Shown in pieces: positions 7,901 to 15,707 of a stretch of 31,962 nt of DNA. The notes under the pieces are model-generated. The model was given only the letters and a program-made list of their open reading frames with translations. It ran no database searches and had not been told where the DNA came from. A program made the position numbers and the translations under genes. Positions within the stretch are counted from its first letter, which is position 1, and the number at the start of each line of letters is the position of its first letter. Source of the DNA: JASHVB01 sp049522565 (GTDB lineage Bacteria > Pseudomonadota > Alphaproteobacteria > Acetobacterales > Acetobacteraceae); contig JBEKNT010000018.1 in assembly GCA_049522565.1 (NCBI GenBank), positions 1 through 31,962 of the forward strand, in the 5' to 3' direction.

Positions 7901-9256
7901 ATGTCCGGCACCACGGCTGCGCCTGCCTGGCAGGCCTCCGCCTTGACCGATGCGGAACACGGCAAGCAACTCCGCCGCGCGGTGATTGCCAGCACCATCG
8001 GCACCACTATCGAGTGGTACGACTTCTTCATTTACGGCACGGTCACCGGCCTGGTGTTCGCCAAGCTGTATTTCCCGCGGTCCGATCCGTTGGTCGGCAC
8101 GCTGGAAGCGTTCACCATCTATGCCGTCGGCTTCGTCGCACGGCCCGTCGGCGCTGCGATCTTCGGCCATTGGGGCGACCGGCTCGGCCGCAAGTCGGCG
8201 CTGATCGCCACGCTCATGCTGATGGGCGTCGCCACGTTCCTGGTCGGGCTGGTGCCGACCTACGACAGCATCGGCATCTGGGGGGCGGTACTCCTGACCG
8301 CGCTGCGCTTCATCCAGGGCGTCGGCGTGGGCGGCGAATGGGGCGGCTCCGTGCTGATGTCGATGGAATGGGCGCGCAGCAGCAAACACCGAGGCTTCGT
8401 CGCGTCCTGGCCGCAATTCGGCGTCCCCTCCGGGCTGTTCCTGTCCAACATCGTCGTGCTGCTGTTCAGCGCCCTGTCCGGCGATGCCTTCCTCACCTGG
8501 GGTTGGCGTATCCCGTTCCTGCTGTCGATCGTGCTGGTCGGGATCGGGCTGTGGATCCGACTGGGGATTTTGGAGAGCCCGGTGTTCCGCAAACTGGTGG
8601 AGCAGGATCGCATCGAGGCGACACCGGTGACCGAGGTGTTCCGCTTGCAGGCGAAAGAGGTGTTCCTCAGCGCCTTCGCCCGCATGGGCGAACAGGCGCC
8701 GTTCTACATTTTCACGGCGTTCGTGTTCTCCTACGGGGTCGGCACACTGCATGTGTCACGCGACATGCTGCTGCTGTCCGTGCTGGTGGCCTCCTGCGTT
8801 TCGTTCATCACCATCCCGCTGGCCGGGCATCTGTCGGACCGGTTCGGCCGCAAGCGCATCTATCTGGTTGGCACGGTGATGACCCTCGTGTTCGGCTGGA
8901 TCTACTTCGCGCTGCTCAACACCCTCGTGCCGTTCTGGATCTTCATCGCCGTCGTGGCGTCGCTGATCCCGCACGACACGATGTATGGCCCGCAGGCGGC
9001 ACTGATCGCCGAGAGCTTCACCGGCCGGCTGCGTTACTCCGGGGCGTCGATCGGCTACCAGCTTGCCTCGATCATCGCCGGCGGTCCGGCGCCGCTGATC
9101 GCCACGGCATTGCTCGCGACGTATCACAGTTGGGTGCCGATCTCGATCTACATCACCGCCTGCTGCGTTATCAGCCTGATCGCGGTGGCGATGATGACGG
9201 ACTACACCAACCAGGACATCTCCGGCGAATACGACGCACCGCTGTCGCCGGAGTAA
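7901..9256 (+). CDS. MFS transporter, metabolite:H+ symporter (MHS/ProP-like) family
   Basis: A 451-residue inner-membrane transporter with about 12 predicted helices. Typical MHS features are the N-terminal ASTIGTTIEWYDFFIYG, the loop 2-3 motif GHWGDRLGRKS, GVGVGGEWGGSVL in helix 4-5, and the repeated loop 8-9 motif GHLSDRFGRKR. MHS members import citrate, 2-oxoglutarate, shikimate, proline/betaine or aromatic and short organic acids with protons. The ATG at 7901 has GGGAGG about 8 bases upstream, and the conserved N-terminus begins shortly after, so longer open-frame starts are rejected. It shares a 199-base divergent promoter region with the Frc-like gene. The cargo is probably an organic acid, by context only. 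Confidence 0.92.
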   Translation: MSGTTAAPAWQASALTDAEHGKQLRRAVIASTIGTTIEWYDFFIYGTVTGLVFAKLYFPRSDPLVGTLEAFTIYAVGFVARPVGAAIFGHWGDRLGRKSALIATLMLMGVATFLVGLVPTYDSIGIWGAVLLTALRFIQGVGVGGEWGGSVLMSMEWARSSKHRGFVASWPQFGVPSGLFLSNIVVLLFSALSGDAFLTWGWRIPFLLSIVLVGIGLWIRLGILESPVFRKLVEQDRIEATPVTEVFRLQAKEVFLSAFARMGEQAPFYIFTAFVFSYGVGTLHVSRDMLLLSVLVASCVSFITIPLAGHLSDRFGRKRIYLVGTVMTLVFGWIYFALLNTLVPFWIFIAVVASLIPHDTMYGPQAALIAESFTGRLRYSGASIGYQLASIIAGGPAPLIATALLATYHSWVPISIYITACCVISLIAVAMMTDYTNQDISGEYDAPLSPE

Positions 9257-9404
9257 CACGGAGAAGGCAAGACCCCCCCGCCCCTTGAGGGCTTGAGCCG
9301 CGAAGCGGATCAACGTTACGGGAAGGGGTGCGTACATCCGCCGGCGGTGCATGCACGCACCCCTCCCCCCTCCCACCAGGGGAGGGGGGGGAGGCTCTCT
9401 GCCA
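9257..9404. repeat. Intergenic palindromes between convergent transporter genes
   Basis: This 148-base gap between convergent stops holds three elements. One is the 23-base repeat at 9293-9315 that matches the 3' end of the aldo/keto reductase gene in reverse. The second is an inverted repeat with arms near 9324-9334 and 9353-9363 (GGGGTGCGT and its complement). The third is a C-rich/G-rich palindrome at about 9360-9394, related in style to the one after mreB. Probably a terminator region. Confidence 0.6.
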
Positions 9405-10736
9405 TCAACCGCCCGGGTGCAGGCTCGGTTCGGCGGTGCCGATGCCGCCCTTGATCATGCCCAGCAGGATGGCGACGCCGGCCAGCAGCATCACGCCGGT
9501 CAGCACGAACGCCATGTTGAAGTTGCCCGTAGCCTGCACGACGTAGCCGGTTACGATCGGCGATACGAAGCCCACCAGGTTGGCGCCCAGGGTGAACAGC
9601 GCCACCGCGGTGCCGGCATCCGCCGGCCGGACCACCAGGTCGTTGCACAGCGCGGTGTTCAGCGAGATGCCGTTCGCCAGGAACGTCACCGAGACGGTCA
9701 GCAGCGCCACGATCAGCCACACCGAGTTCACCTGCGGAACCACCGCGACCAGCATCGCGGGCAGGTAGGAGAAGGCCACCACCCATTTCCGCGCGCCGCC
9801 GCGCAGCGCGGTGGTCGAGAAGATCCGGTCGGACAGCCGCGCCAGCAGGATGCTGCCGACCACGGCCGTGCCGTAGATGATCGCGGTATAGCCACCCGAG
9901 CTGAAGATCGAAACATGGTGCTGGGTCTGCAAAAAATTCGGCAGCCAGCTCAGCAGCATATAGGCCTCATAGACGAAGCAGCCTTGCGCCAATGACAACG
10001 CCCAAAGCGAGCGGCTGCTCAGCAGGGCCTTTACGTTGGCTCCGCCGGCCTGCTGCGGCGGCCGCGCCTCGCGCTCCTTGAGGATGTAGGTGCGTTCCTC
10101 GGATCCCAGCCAACCGGCCCGCTGTGGGTCGCGCACGAATACCGCCCAGATCGCCACCCAGACGAGGCCCAGCACGCCGGTCAGCACGAAGGCGGCGCGC
10201 CAGCCGAGATAACTCACCACCCAGCCGACGAACATGGCGCCGAACGCCGTGCCGAACCATTGCCCGAGCGATAGCGAGGCGACCGAGACGCCGTACTCGT
10301 TGCGCGGCGCCCAGGCGCGGATCGCCTGCGTGCCGATCGGGAAATTGGCCGCCTCGGCTCCGCCCAGGCCGATCCGCGTCAGATAGAACGGGAACGGAGC
10401 TCTGACGAAGGCAGTGGCGACCGTGCACAGCGACCAGAACCCCACCGCCGCCCAGCCGACGAGCCGGTAGCCCAGCCAGTCGACGAGCAGCCCGGCCGGG
10501 GCCAGACAGATGATGTAGGGCCACAGATAGGCGGACAGCAGCCAGCCAAGCTCGGCCGGCGACAGCCCGAACTCGTGCGAAATCAAACCCGCGGAGACCG
10601 ACAGGTTGACCCGGTCGGTGTAGTTGACCGCGGTCATGGCGAACAGCAGGGCATAGATGAACACCCGCCGTTTCGAAACCCTCGGCCGGTCCGCGACATC
10701 CGACGTGGGGCGTGTGCCCAACTGCGTCGCGCTCAT
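9405..10736 (-). CDS. MFS transporter, anion:cation symporter (ACS) family
   Basis: A 443-residue inner-membrane transporter with about 12 helices. The N-terminal NYTDRVNLSVS and the following AELGWLLSAYLWPY are typical of the ACS family (sugar-acid, tartrate, phthalate and 4-hydroxyphenylacetate importers). GLGGAEAANFPIGTQAI in the fourth helix region fits the same family. The start at 10736 has GAGGAGA about 6 bases upstream; the reading frame extends well upstream but into the palindromic repeat and is not credible there. It is divergent from the Gfo/Idh/MocA pair across 448 bases. A sugar-acid substrate is plausible but inferred only from family and neighbours. Confidence 0.9.
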   Translation of the reverse strand: MSATQLGTRPTSDVADRPRVSKRRVFIYALLFAMTAVNYTDRVNLSVSAGLISHEFGLSPAELGWLLSAYLWPYIICLAPAGLLVDWLGYRLVGWAAVGFWSLCTVATAFVRAPFPFYLTRIGLGGAEAANFPIGTQAIRAWAPRNEYGVSVASLSLGQWFGTAFGAMFVGWVVSYLGWRAAFVLTGVLGLVWVAIWAVFVRDPQRAGWLGSEERTYILKEREARPPQQAGGANVKALLSSRSLWALSLAQGCFVYEAYMLLSWLPNFLQTQHHVSIFSSGGYTAIIYGTAVVGSILLARLSDRIFSTTALRGGARKWVVAFSYLPAMLVAVVPQVNSVWLIVALLTVSVTFLANGISLNTALCNDLVVRPADAGTAVALFTLGANLVGFVSPIVTGYVVQATGNFNMAFVLTGVMLLAGVAILLGMIKGGIGTAEPSLHPGG

Positions 10737-10933
10737 GGCGTATCTCCTCGATGTTGGCGCTGGCGACCACCACGCCGGCTTGCCCGGCCCTGGCCTGGCC
10801 GCCCTTGTCCCCGGCGTGGCCGTTGGACACCGCCCCCGTGGCACCGACCGAGCCCGGCGACGCTGGCCGGCCGCACAGCAACCGCGCCATCCGACTTGCA
10901 GGATGCCGAGCGACGCTGCCGGACCAGCCGTGT

Positions 10934-11018
10934 CGCTGTCATTGCGAGCGAAGCGAAGCAATCCCCCAGGTGCCTTGACGCCAGATCTCCGGGAGATTGC
11001 TTCGCTCGCAATGACAGC
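10934..11018. repeat. Inverted repeat of the ATTGCGAGCGAAGC family
   Basis: The arms at about 10934-10965 and 10987-11018 share GCTGTCATTGCGAGCGAAGC with its complement. The left arm carries an extra GAAGC duplication. Related to the larger palindrome at 1261-1372. Confidence 0.8.
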
Positions 11019-11071
11019 GTTGGTCCGAACCGTCCGGATCGCCACGCTAGGCGCTGGTCGTTGCGGCATCA

Positions 11072-11085
11072 TTGATGTGGATCAA
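11072..11085 (+). promoter_or_regulatory. Consensus FNR/FixK-type binding site
   Basis: TTGAT-GTGG-ATCAA matches the TTGAT-N4-ATCAA consensus of FNR/FixK regulators without mismatch. Its centre lies about 40 bases upstream of the start site predicted from the TATAAT at 11107-11112, which is the position of a class II activator site. It precedes the two-gene Gfo/Idh/MocA unit. The regulator itself is not in the window. Confidence 0.65.
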
Positions 11086-11106
11086 ATCGCACCGCTCCGT
11101 CGGGTC

Positions 11107-11112
11107 TATAAT
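11107..11112 (+). promoter_or_regulatory. Consensus -10 hexamer (TATAAT) for the Gfo/Idh/MocA unit
   Basis: A perfect TATAAT in otherwise GC-rich DNA, 72 bases before the oxidoreductase start codon. There is no good -35 hexamer at 17 bases; that position overlaps the FNR-type box, as expected for an activator-dependent promoter. The predicted transcription start is about 11119. Confidence 0.55.
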
Positions 11113-11184
11113 GCGAGTTCGCGAACCTGGGCGAAGCCCGCGCCGGCGGGAAGCGCGGTCCGGCGCAATCAGGAGGCATGGGTG

Positions 11185-12237
11185 ATGGCACAGCCAAAAT
11201 CGCGGCCGATCAGGTTCGCAGCGATCGGCCTGGATCATCGTCACATGTATGAAATGGCCGGCCGGCTGCTCGAACTTGGCGGCGAGTGCGTCGGCTACTG
11301 GACCGACGGCGAGCCGCAGCCGCTTGCCGGCTTCATCAAGCGCTATCCGCAGATCCCGCGCGTCGCCGACAAGCGGCGATTGCTCGAGGATCCGTCGGTG
11401 CAGATGATCCTCACCGCGGCGATCCCCGCCGACCGCGCCGCGATCGCGATCGAGGCGATGCGCGCCGGCAAGGACGTGGCGACCGACAAGCCCGGCTGCA
11501 CCACCGCGGACCAGCTCGCCGCGCTGCGCCGGACGGTCGCCGAGACCGGCCGCATCTGGTCGGTGAACTACTCCGAGCGGTTCGAGGTGAAGGCGGTGAC
11601 GCGCGCGCTCGAACTGGTCGCCGCCGGCGCGATCGGCCGCGTGGTGCAGACCGTATTGCTCGCCCCGCACCGGCTGAACCGGCACCTGCGGCCTGACTGG
11701 TTCTTCAAGCGGGAATATTACGGCGGCGTGCTGTGCGATGTCGGCAGTCACCAGATCGAGCAATTCCTGACCTTCACCGGCTCGACGGATGCCGAGATCG
11801 TCAGCGCCGCGGTCGGCAATTTCGCCAATCCCGGCGATCCCGGGTTCGAGGATTTCGGCGAGATGCTGCTGCGCAGCGACCGCGGCAGCGGCTATATCCG
11901 GGTCGACTGGTATACCCCCGACGGGCTGGCGAACTGGGGCGACGGGCGGCTGACCATCCTCGGCACCGACGGCTATATCGAGCTGCGCAAATACGTCGAT
12001 ATCGCCGGGCGGCCGGGCACCGATCACCTGTTCCTGGTCGATAACCAAGCGACCCGCTACATCGATTGCCGCGATGCCGGGCTGCCGTACTATCCGAATT
12101 TGATTGCCGACGTGCTCGACCGTACGGCGACCGCGATGCCGCAGAGCCACTGCTTCAAGGTGATGGAACTCGCCTTGCGGGCCGAGGCCGTGGCGACGCG
12201 GCTCGGCAATCTGGCACGGGTGGAGACAGGCCGATGA
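11185..12237 (+). CDS. Gfo/Idh/MocA family oxidoreductase (first of a coupled pair)
   Basis: A 350-residue NAD(P)-dependent sugar or polyol dehydrogenase-like protein, cytoplasmic. The N-terminal Rossmann region reads FAAIGLDHRHMYEM, a variant of the usual GxGxxG. The catalytic-lysine block is ATDKPG (Lys102), with DKP where EKP is usual. The GGVLCDVGSHQIEQF block fits the second conserved region around the catalytic histidine. AGGAGG at 11171-11176 serves either the ATG at 11185 or the GTG at 11182. The stop overlaps the next start (ATGA), so the two genes are translationally coupled. Substrate unknown; the neighbouring sugar ABC importer and ACS transporter suggest a sugar, sugar acid or polyol. 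Confidence 0.88.
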   Translation: MAQPKSRPIRFAAIGLDHRHMYEMAGRLLELGGECVGYWTDGEPQPLAGFIKRYPQIPRVADKRRLLEDPSVQMILTAAIPADRAAIAIEAMRAGKDVATDKPGCTTADQLAALRRTVAETGRIWSVNYSERFEVKAVTRALELVAAGAIGRVVQTVLLAPHRLNRHLRPDWFFKREYYGGVLCDVGSHQIEQFLTFTGSTDAEIVSAAVGNFANPGDPGFEDFGEMLLRSDRGSGYIRVDWYTPDGLANWGDGRLTILGTDGYIELRKYVDIAGRPGTDHLFLVDNQATRYIDCRDAGLPYYPNLIADVLDRTATAMPQSHCFKVMELALRAEAVATRLGNLARVETGR

Positions 12238-13307
12238 ACCAGCGCTTCCGCGTCGCGGTGATCGGTGCCGGCATCGGCGCCGCGCATGTCGAGGGCTATC
12301 GCGACAACCGACAGGGCTACGAGGTCGCGGTGGTCTGCGACCTGGACAGCGGCCGCGCGGCAACGCTCGCCGCAACCGTTCCGGGTGCCGGGACGGAGCG
12401 GTCGTACGCCGCGGTGCTGGCGCGGTCCGACATCGACCTGGTGGATATCTGCCTGCCGCCATACATGCATTTCGACGCGATCGAGGCGGCGCTGGCCGCC
12501 GGCAAGCACGTGCTGTGCGAGAAGCCGCTGGTCGGCTCGCTGGCGGACGTGGAACGCGTGATGCGCGCGGGGGAACAAGCCGGCCGCGCGGTGGTGCCGG
12601 TCTACCAGTATCGCTACGGCAACGGCCTGGCCCGGCTGCGGCGGCTGATCGAGGCGGGCGTGACCGGCCGCCCGCTGGTCGCCAGCATCGAGACCCACTG
12701 GAACCGACCGCCGGATTATTACGATGTCCGCTGGCGCGGCCGAAAGGCGACCGAACTGGGCGGCGCCATGCTTGGCCACGCGATCCACGCGCACGACCTG
12801 CTGACGTTCACGCTGGGGCCGGTGCGCCGGGTATTCGCCAAGGTTGCCACGCGGGTGAACGCGGTCGAGACGGAGGATTGCGCCGCGGTCTGCCTGGAAA
12901 TGGAGTCGGGCGCGCTGGTGACATCCTCGGTCACCCTCGGCGCGGCGGAGGAACTCAGCAAGTTCCGTTTCTGCTTCGCCGAAATGACGGCGGAGAACCC
13001 CGGGGTGCCGCCGTATCGCCCGGCGGAGGGCGACTGGCGTTTCGTCGCGCGCGGGACACGGCGGCAGGACGAGATCGAGGCGGCGCTGGGCGGCTTCGTG
13101 CCGCGCAAGGAAAGCTTCGCCGGGCTGATCGAGGCGCTGCACCCGGCGCTGGCCGGCACCGCGCCCTGGCCGCTGAGGTTGCAGGACGCGTATCGCTCGC
13201 TGGAGCTGGTTTCAGCGATCTACTACAGCTCGGCCACCAACACCGCCGTCGCGCTGCCGCTGGCGCAGGACCATCCGGTGCGTAACGGGTGGGGAAAGTG
13301 GCTGTAG
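12234..13307 (+). CDS. Gfo/Idh/MocA family oxidoreductase (second of a coupled pair)
   Basis: A 357-residue NAD(P)-dependent oxidoreductase. The N-terminus has a regular dinucleotide-binding motif, VIGAGIGAAH (about 9-18). The catalytic EKP is intact (LCEKPLV, Lys97). The block GGAMLGHAIHAHDLL supplies the histidines near the active site. It starts in the ATGA overlap at 12234-12237 with the first oxidoreductase. The two proteins are distant paralogues and may catalyse successive oxidation and reduction steps, as in inositol or glycoside 3-keto pathways, or form a heteromer; this is inference. The gene is followed by a 220-base gap with a degenerate copy of the hairpin repeat. Confidence 0.9.
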   Translation: MNQRFRVAVIGAGIGAAHVEGYRDNRQGYEVAVVCDLDSGRAATLAATVPGAGTERSYAAVLARSDIDLVDICLPPYMHFDAIEAALAAGKHVLCEKPLVGSLADVERVMRAGEQAGRAVVPVYQYRYGNGLARLRRLIEAGVTGRPLVASIETHWNRPPDYYDVRWRGRKATELGGAMLGHAIHAHDLLTFTLGPVRRVFAKVATRVNAVETEDCAAVCLEMESGALVTSSVTLGAAEELSKFRFCFAEMTAENPGVPPYRPAEGDWRFVARGTRRQDEIEAALGGFVPRKESFAGLIEALHPALAGTAPWPLRLQDAYRSLELVSAIYYSSATNTAVALPLAQDHPVRNGWGKWL

Positions 13308-13527
13308 GAAACACCGAAAAACCTCTCCCGCTGCGCAGGGTTGCGCCGTGCAGCGGAGCAACGCGCGGTGCGTAGCACCGAGGGCGCGGATGCCACGGGC
13401 CGCACGCTGTTGCCCTTCGCTCCTGCGCGCCCGCCAGAGGCTCAACCGCGCCAACATTGATCATCTTGTTCCTGGTTCCGGACCCGCACCTCATGGCCGG
13501 CCTTCGCCCGCGATGACGTGCGGCGCC
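13308..13527. other. 220-base gap with degenerate repeat sequence between convergent genes
   Basis: The gap begins with AACCTCTCCCGCTGCGCAGG, a broken left half of the recurring hairpin, then runs through GC-rich repeat-like DNA. Near 13491-13515 it has ATGGCCGGCC and GCGATGACG, similar to the GTCATGGCCGG repeat. No gene was recognised. Confidence 0.45.
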
Positions 13528-14259
13528 CTACTTGGCGCGCCTGGCCACATACGACCCGCCGGCCGCGCGCACTTCAGCCGCGGTCTTCGCGGCGCGCAGA
13601 CGCGCCAGATGCTCGGCCTCGCCTTCCAGCAATTGCCTGGCGTTCTCCAGCACCTGCGCGGCCTTGTCGGCGGGAAACTTCACCGCGCCGTTCTCATCCA
13701 TGTGGATCAGGTCGCCGGGCGCCACGTCCATGCCGCCCACTGAAACCGGCACGTTCACCGCATGGACCGCCATCTCCCCGTGGCCGGCCGTGACGCCGCC
13801 AAGCAGCAACTGGAAGCCGAGCCGCCGCACCGCGTCCACATCGCGGGAGGGGCCGTTGGACAGCATGCCGATGCACCCGACCGCCTGCATCGACGTGACC
13901 ATGATCTCGCCGGCCAGACCCGCCTTGGCCATGAGGCCCGCGGGCCATTTCTGCTGAATGACCAGGATGGTCGGCTTCCGCATCGCGTCCAGCGCGTCGA
14001 CCACGTCCATGAAGCTCAGCCGGCCGGTAAAGTTGGGATCCGGCAAGCCGTAGACGCAGGTGACGGCATGGCCGACGACCGCGCCCATTTCGGGGTAGAT
14101 GCAGCGGATCGAGGTGTCGGTGTACCAGTTCTCGGTCCAGGGGTTGTACAGCCCGAGGCAGAGCGGGTTGTTCGGATAGGTCGCCACCACGTTGGTGATG
14201 GTCGGCGTGTCGATCCTGCCCAGTTCCGCGAGCACGTCGGTCGTCGGTGCCGTCGCCAT
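13528..14259 (-). CDS. RraA-like / HMG aldolase-family protein
   Basis: A 243-residue member of the RraA fold, longer than E. coli RraA (about 160) and near the size of 4-hydroxy-4-methyl-2-oxoglutarate/oxaloacetate aldolases and demethylmenaquinone-methyltransferase-like sugar-acid enzymes. The Arg139-Asp140 pair of the metal/pyruvate site is present in NGPSRDV, and Gly117-Glu118 occupies the preceding loop. The usual Asp-Gly before this block is Asn135-Gly136. In aldolases of this family the divalent metal binds the substrate's pyruvoyl moiety. The ATG at 14259 gives the conserved N-terminus; the ribosome site (GAAAGG) is weak. It is divergent from the sugar ABC binding protein, suggesting a shared substrate pathway. 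Confidence 0.82.
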   Translation of the reverse strand: MATAPTTDVLAELGRIDTPTITNVVATYPNNPLCLGLYNPWTENWYTDTSIRCIYPEMGAVVGHAVTCVYGLPDPNFTGRLSFMDVVDALDAMRKPTILVIQQKWPAGLMAKAGLAGEIMVTSMQAVGCIGMLSNGPSRDVDAVRRLGFQLLLGGVTAGHGEMAVHAVNVPVSVGGMDVAPGDLIHMDENGAVKFPADKAAQVLENARQLLEGEAEHLARLRAAKTAAEVRAAGGSYVARRAK

Positions 14260-14280
14260 GGCCTGTGACCTTTCATAAAT

Positions 14281-14296
14281 GACCGCCAGGGCGGTC
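14281..14296. promoter_or_regulatory. Perfect palindrome between divergent aldolase and ABC genes
   Basis: GACCGCC-AG-GGCGGTC has 7-base perfect arms. It lies in the 182-base region between the RraA-like gene and the sugar ABC operon, 22 bases upstream of the former's start codon. It is a plausible operator, but a chance or hairpin origin cannot be excluded in GC-rich DNA. Confidence 0.35.
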
Positions 14297-14441
14297 GAAC
14301 GTTGCCAGGCCCATACATCCGCCGCGGCACCGCGGTTTGGCAAGGGCCAGCGCCACACCGGCCGACATGACGCCCCGGCACTTGGTCCATCGGGAAAATC
14401 CCGCGTAGGCTTGCGCAACGTCGCATACCGGGAGGAAACGC

Positions 14442-15707
14442 ATGCGCCTCGCTCGCGCCCTGCTTGCCGGGGTGGTGGCAGCATTGATCGTGTGGGGCAG
14501 TGCCGCGCGCGCCACCGACCTGACGCTCCGGTTCAACGACCCGGAAGTCAAGCAACTCCGCGCCGCGCTGGATGTGTTCGAACAGCAGAACCCCGGCATC
14601 CACGTGAAGCTGGAGCAGATGCCCTGGGCCGACGTGATGCCGCAGACTCTGCGCGAAACAGCAGTCGGCACCGGGCCGGACGTGATGCACATCGCCTTCG
14701 TCTGGACCAAGGACCTCGCGGCGGCGGGGGCGCTGCTGCCGCTCGACAAATACATCGCGGCGGACGGCGGCAGCAGCGACTATATCGCCATGGACCTCGC
14801 CACCGGCCGCGACGGCCATGCCTATGCGGTGCCGTGGACGGTGGATTGCTGGACCATGGTGTATCGCACCGACCTGCTGACGCAGGCGGGTGTCACCGCG
14901 ATTCCGCGGACCTGGGAGGAACTGCGCGCCGCCAGCCTGAAGGTTCACCAGGTGACCGGCAAGATCGGGTTCGGCTTTCCGGCCGGCAGCGGCGCTACCA
15001 ACACGATGTGGTTCATTGCCAATTACTACTGGTGGAACCACGGCAAGGCATTGGTGGTGAGCAAACCCGGCGGCGGCTTTGGCCTCGGCCTCGACCAGAG
15101 CGATATCGCCGGCGCGATCCGCTATTTCGCCGACTACCTCAAGCAGGGCGACTCGCCGAAATCGATGCTGGCGATCAACAACTGGGGCGATCCCGCGATC
15201 ATCGAGGCGATGGCGTCGGGTGAGCAAGCGATCGCCATCATGCCGCCGGCGAATTTCCGGCAGATCGTCGCGGCGTGGCGCGCACGCAACCCGAACGCCG
15301 GCGATCCGCCGCTGCTGAGTGCCGTGATGCCGACCGAATTGCCGACATCCGTGGTCAATTTCGGCGGACGGTCGCTGGGGATCAACGCCAATACGCAGCA
15401 TCCCGATGCGGCGTGGAAGCTGGTGCAGTTCCTGAAGTCCAAACCGATCTTCACCGACTACTACACATCGCAGTTCCCGGCACGGAAATCGATGCTGAGC
15501 ACGCTGAACTTCGCACCGGGCATGCAAGGCTACGCGCAACAGCTCCAGAATGCGCGAAGCTGGGGGCCGTATTCCGACGGGCCGGTGCCGATCAACACGA
15601 TGTGGAATGCCACCGGCCGGGCCTTCGGCTCCGCTTTCATCGGCGAGCTGTCGGTGGACCAGGCGAGCGAGCAATTGCTCTCGGTGATCCGCAAGGGCCT
15701 GCAATGA
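14442..15707 (+). CDS. Sugar-type ABC transporter solute-binding protein (family 1)
   Basis: A 421-residue periplasmic protein of the maltose/glycerol-phosphate class (SBP_bac_1). A signal peptide (residues 1-24, ending AARA) leads into TDLTLRFNDPEVK. The family pattern FEQQNPGIHVKLEQMPWADV and GPDVMHIAFVW follows. GGGAGG lies about 6 bases before the ATG at 14442. The stop overlaps the permease start in an ATGA. It captures a sugar, oligosaccharide or polyol for the two permeases downstream; the ligand cannot be read from sequence. It is the first gene of a three-gene importer operon lacking its ATPase. Confidence 0.93.
   Translation: MRLARALLAGVVAALIVWGSAARATDLTLRFNDPEVKQLRAALDVFEQQNPGIHVKLEQMPWADVMPQTLRETAVGTGPDVMHIAFVWTKDLAAAGALLPLDKYIAADGGSSDYIAMDLATGRDGHAYAVPWTVDCWTMVYRTDLLTQAGVTAIPRTWEELRAASLKVHQVTGKIGFGFPAGSGATNTMWFIANYYWWNHGKALVVSKPGGGFGLGLDQSDIAGAIRYFADYLKQGDSPKSMLAINNWGDPAIIEAMASGEQAIAIMPPANFRQIVAAWRARNPNAGDPPLLSAVMPTELPTSVVNFGGRSLGINANTQHPDAAWKLVQFLKSKPIFTDYYTSQFPARKSMLSTLNFAPGMQGYAQQLQNARSWGPYSDGPVPINTMWNATGRAFGSAFIGELSVDQASEQLLSVIRKGLQ

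Larger units (their letters stand above)
10737..11184. other. 448-base divergent intergenic region
   Basis: The left half (10737-10930) shows no recognisable gene in either direction; open frames there are extensions of neighbouring genes without family similarity I can recognise. The middle holds the palindromic repeat at 10934-11018. The right end carries an FNR/FixK-type box (11072-11085), a TATAAT at 11107-11112, and AGGAGG at 11171-11176 before the oxidoreductase start. Confidence 0.6.

Noticed and set aside
6388..9288. A very long open frame on the plus strand opposite the CoA-transferase
   Set aside because: It has low-complexity Arg/His-rich translation, no family blocks and overlaps two clear genes in other frames; it is a high-GC shadow.
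10737..10930. N-terminal extension of the ACS transporter into the divergent gap
   Set aside because: The family N-terminus begins at 10736 with a good ribosome site; the extension reads repeat and low-complexity sequence.
14016..15704. Long minus-strand frame opposite the sugar-binding protein
   Set aside because: No recognisable domains; the plus-strand gene has a signal peptide, ribosome site and coupled permeases.
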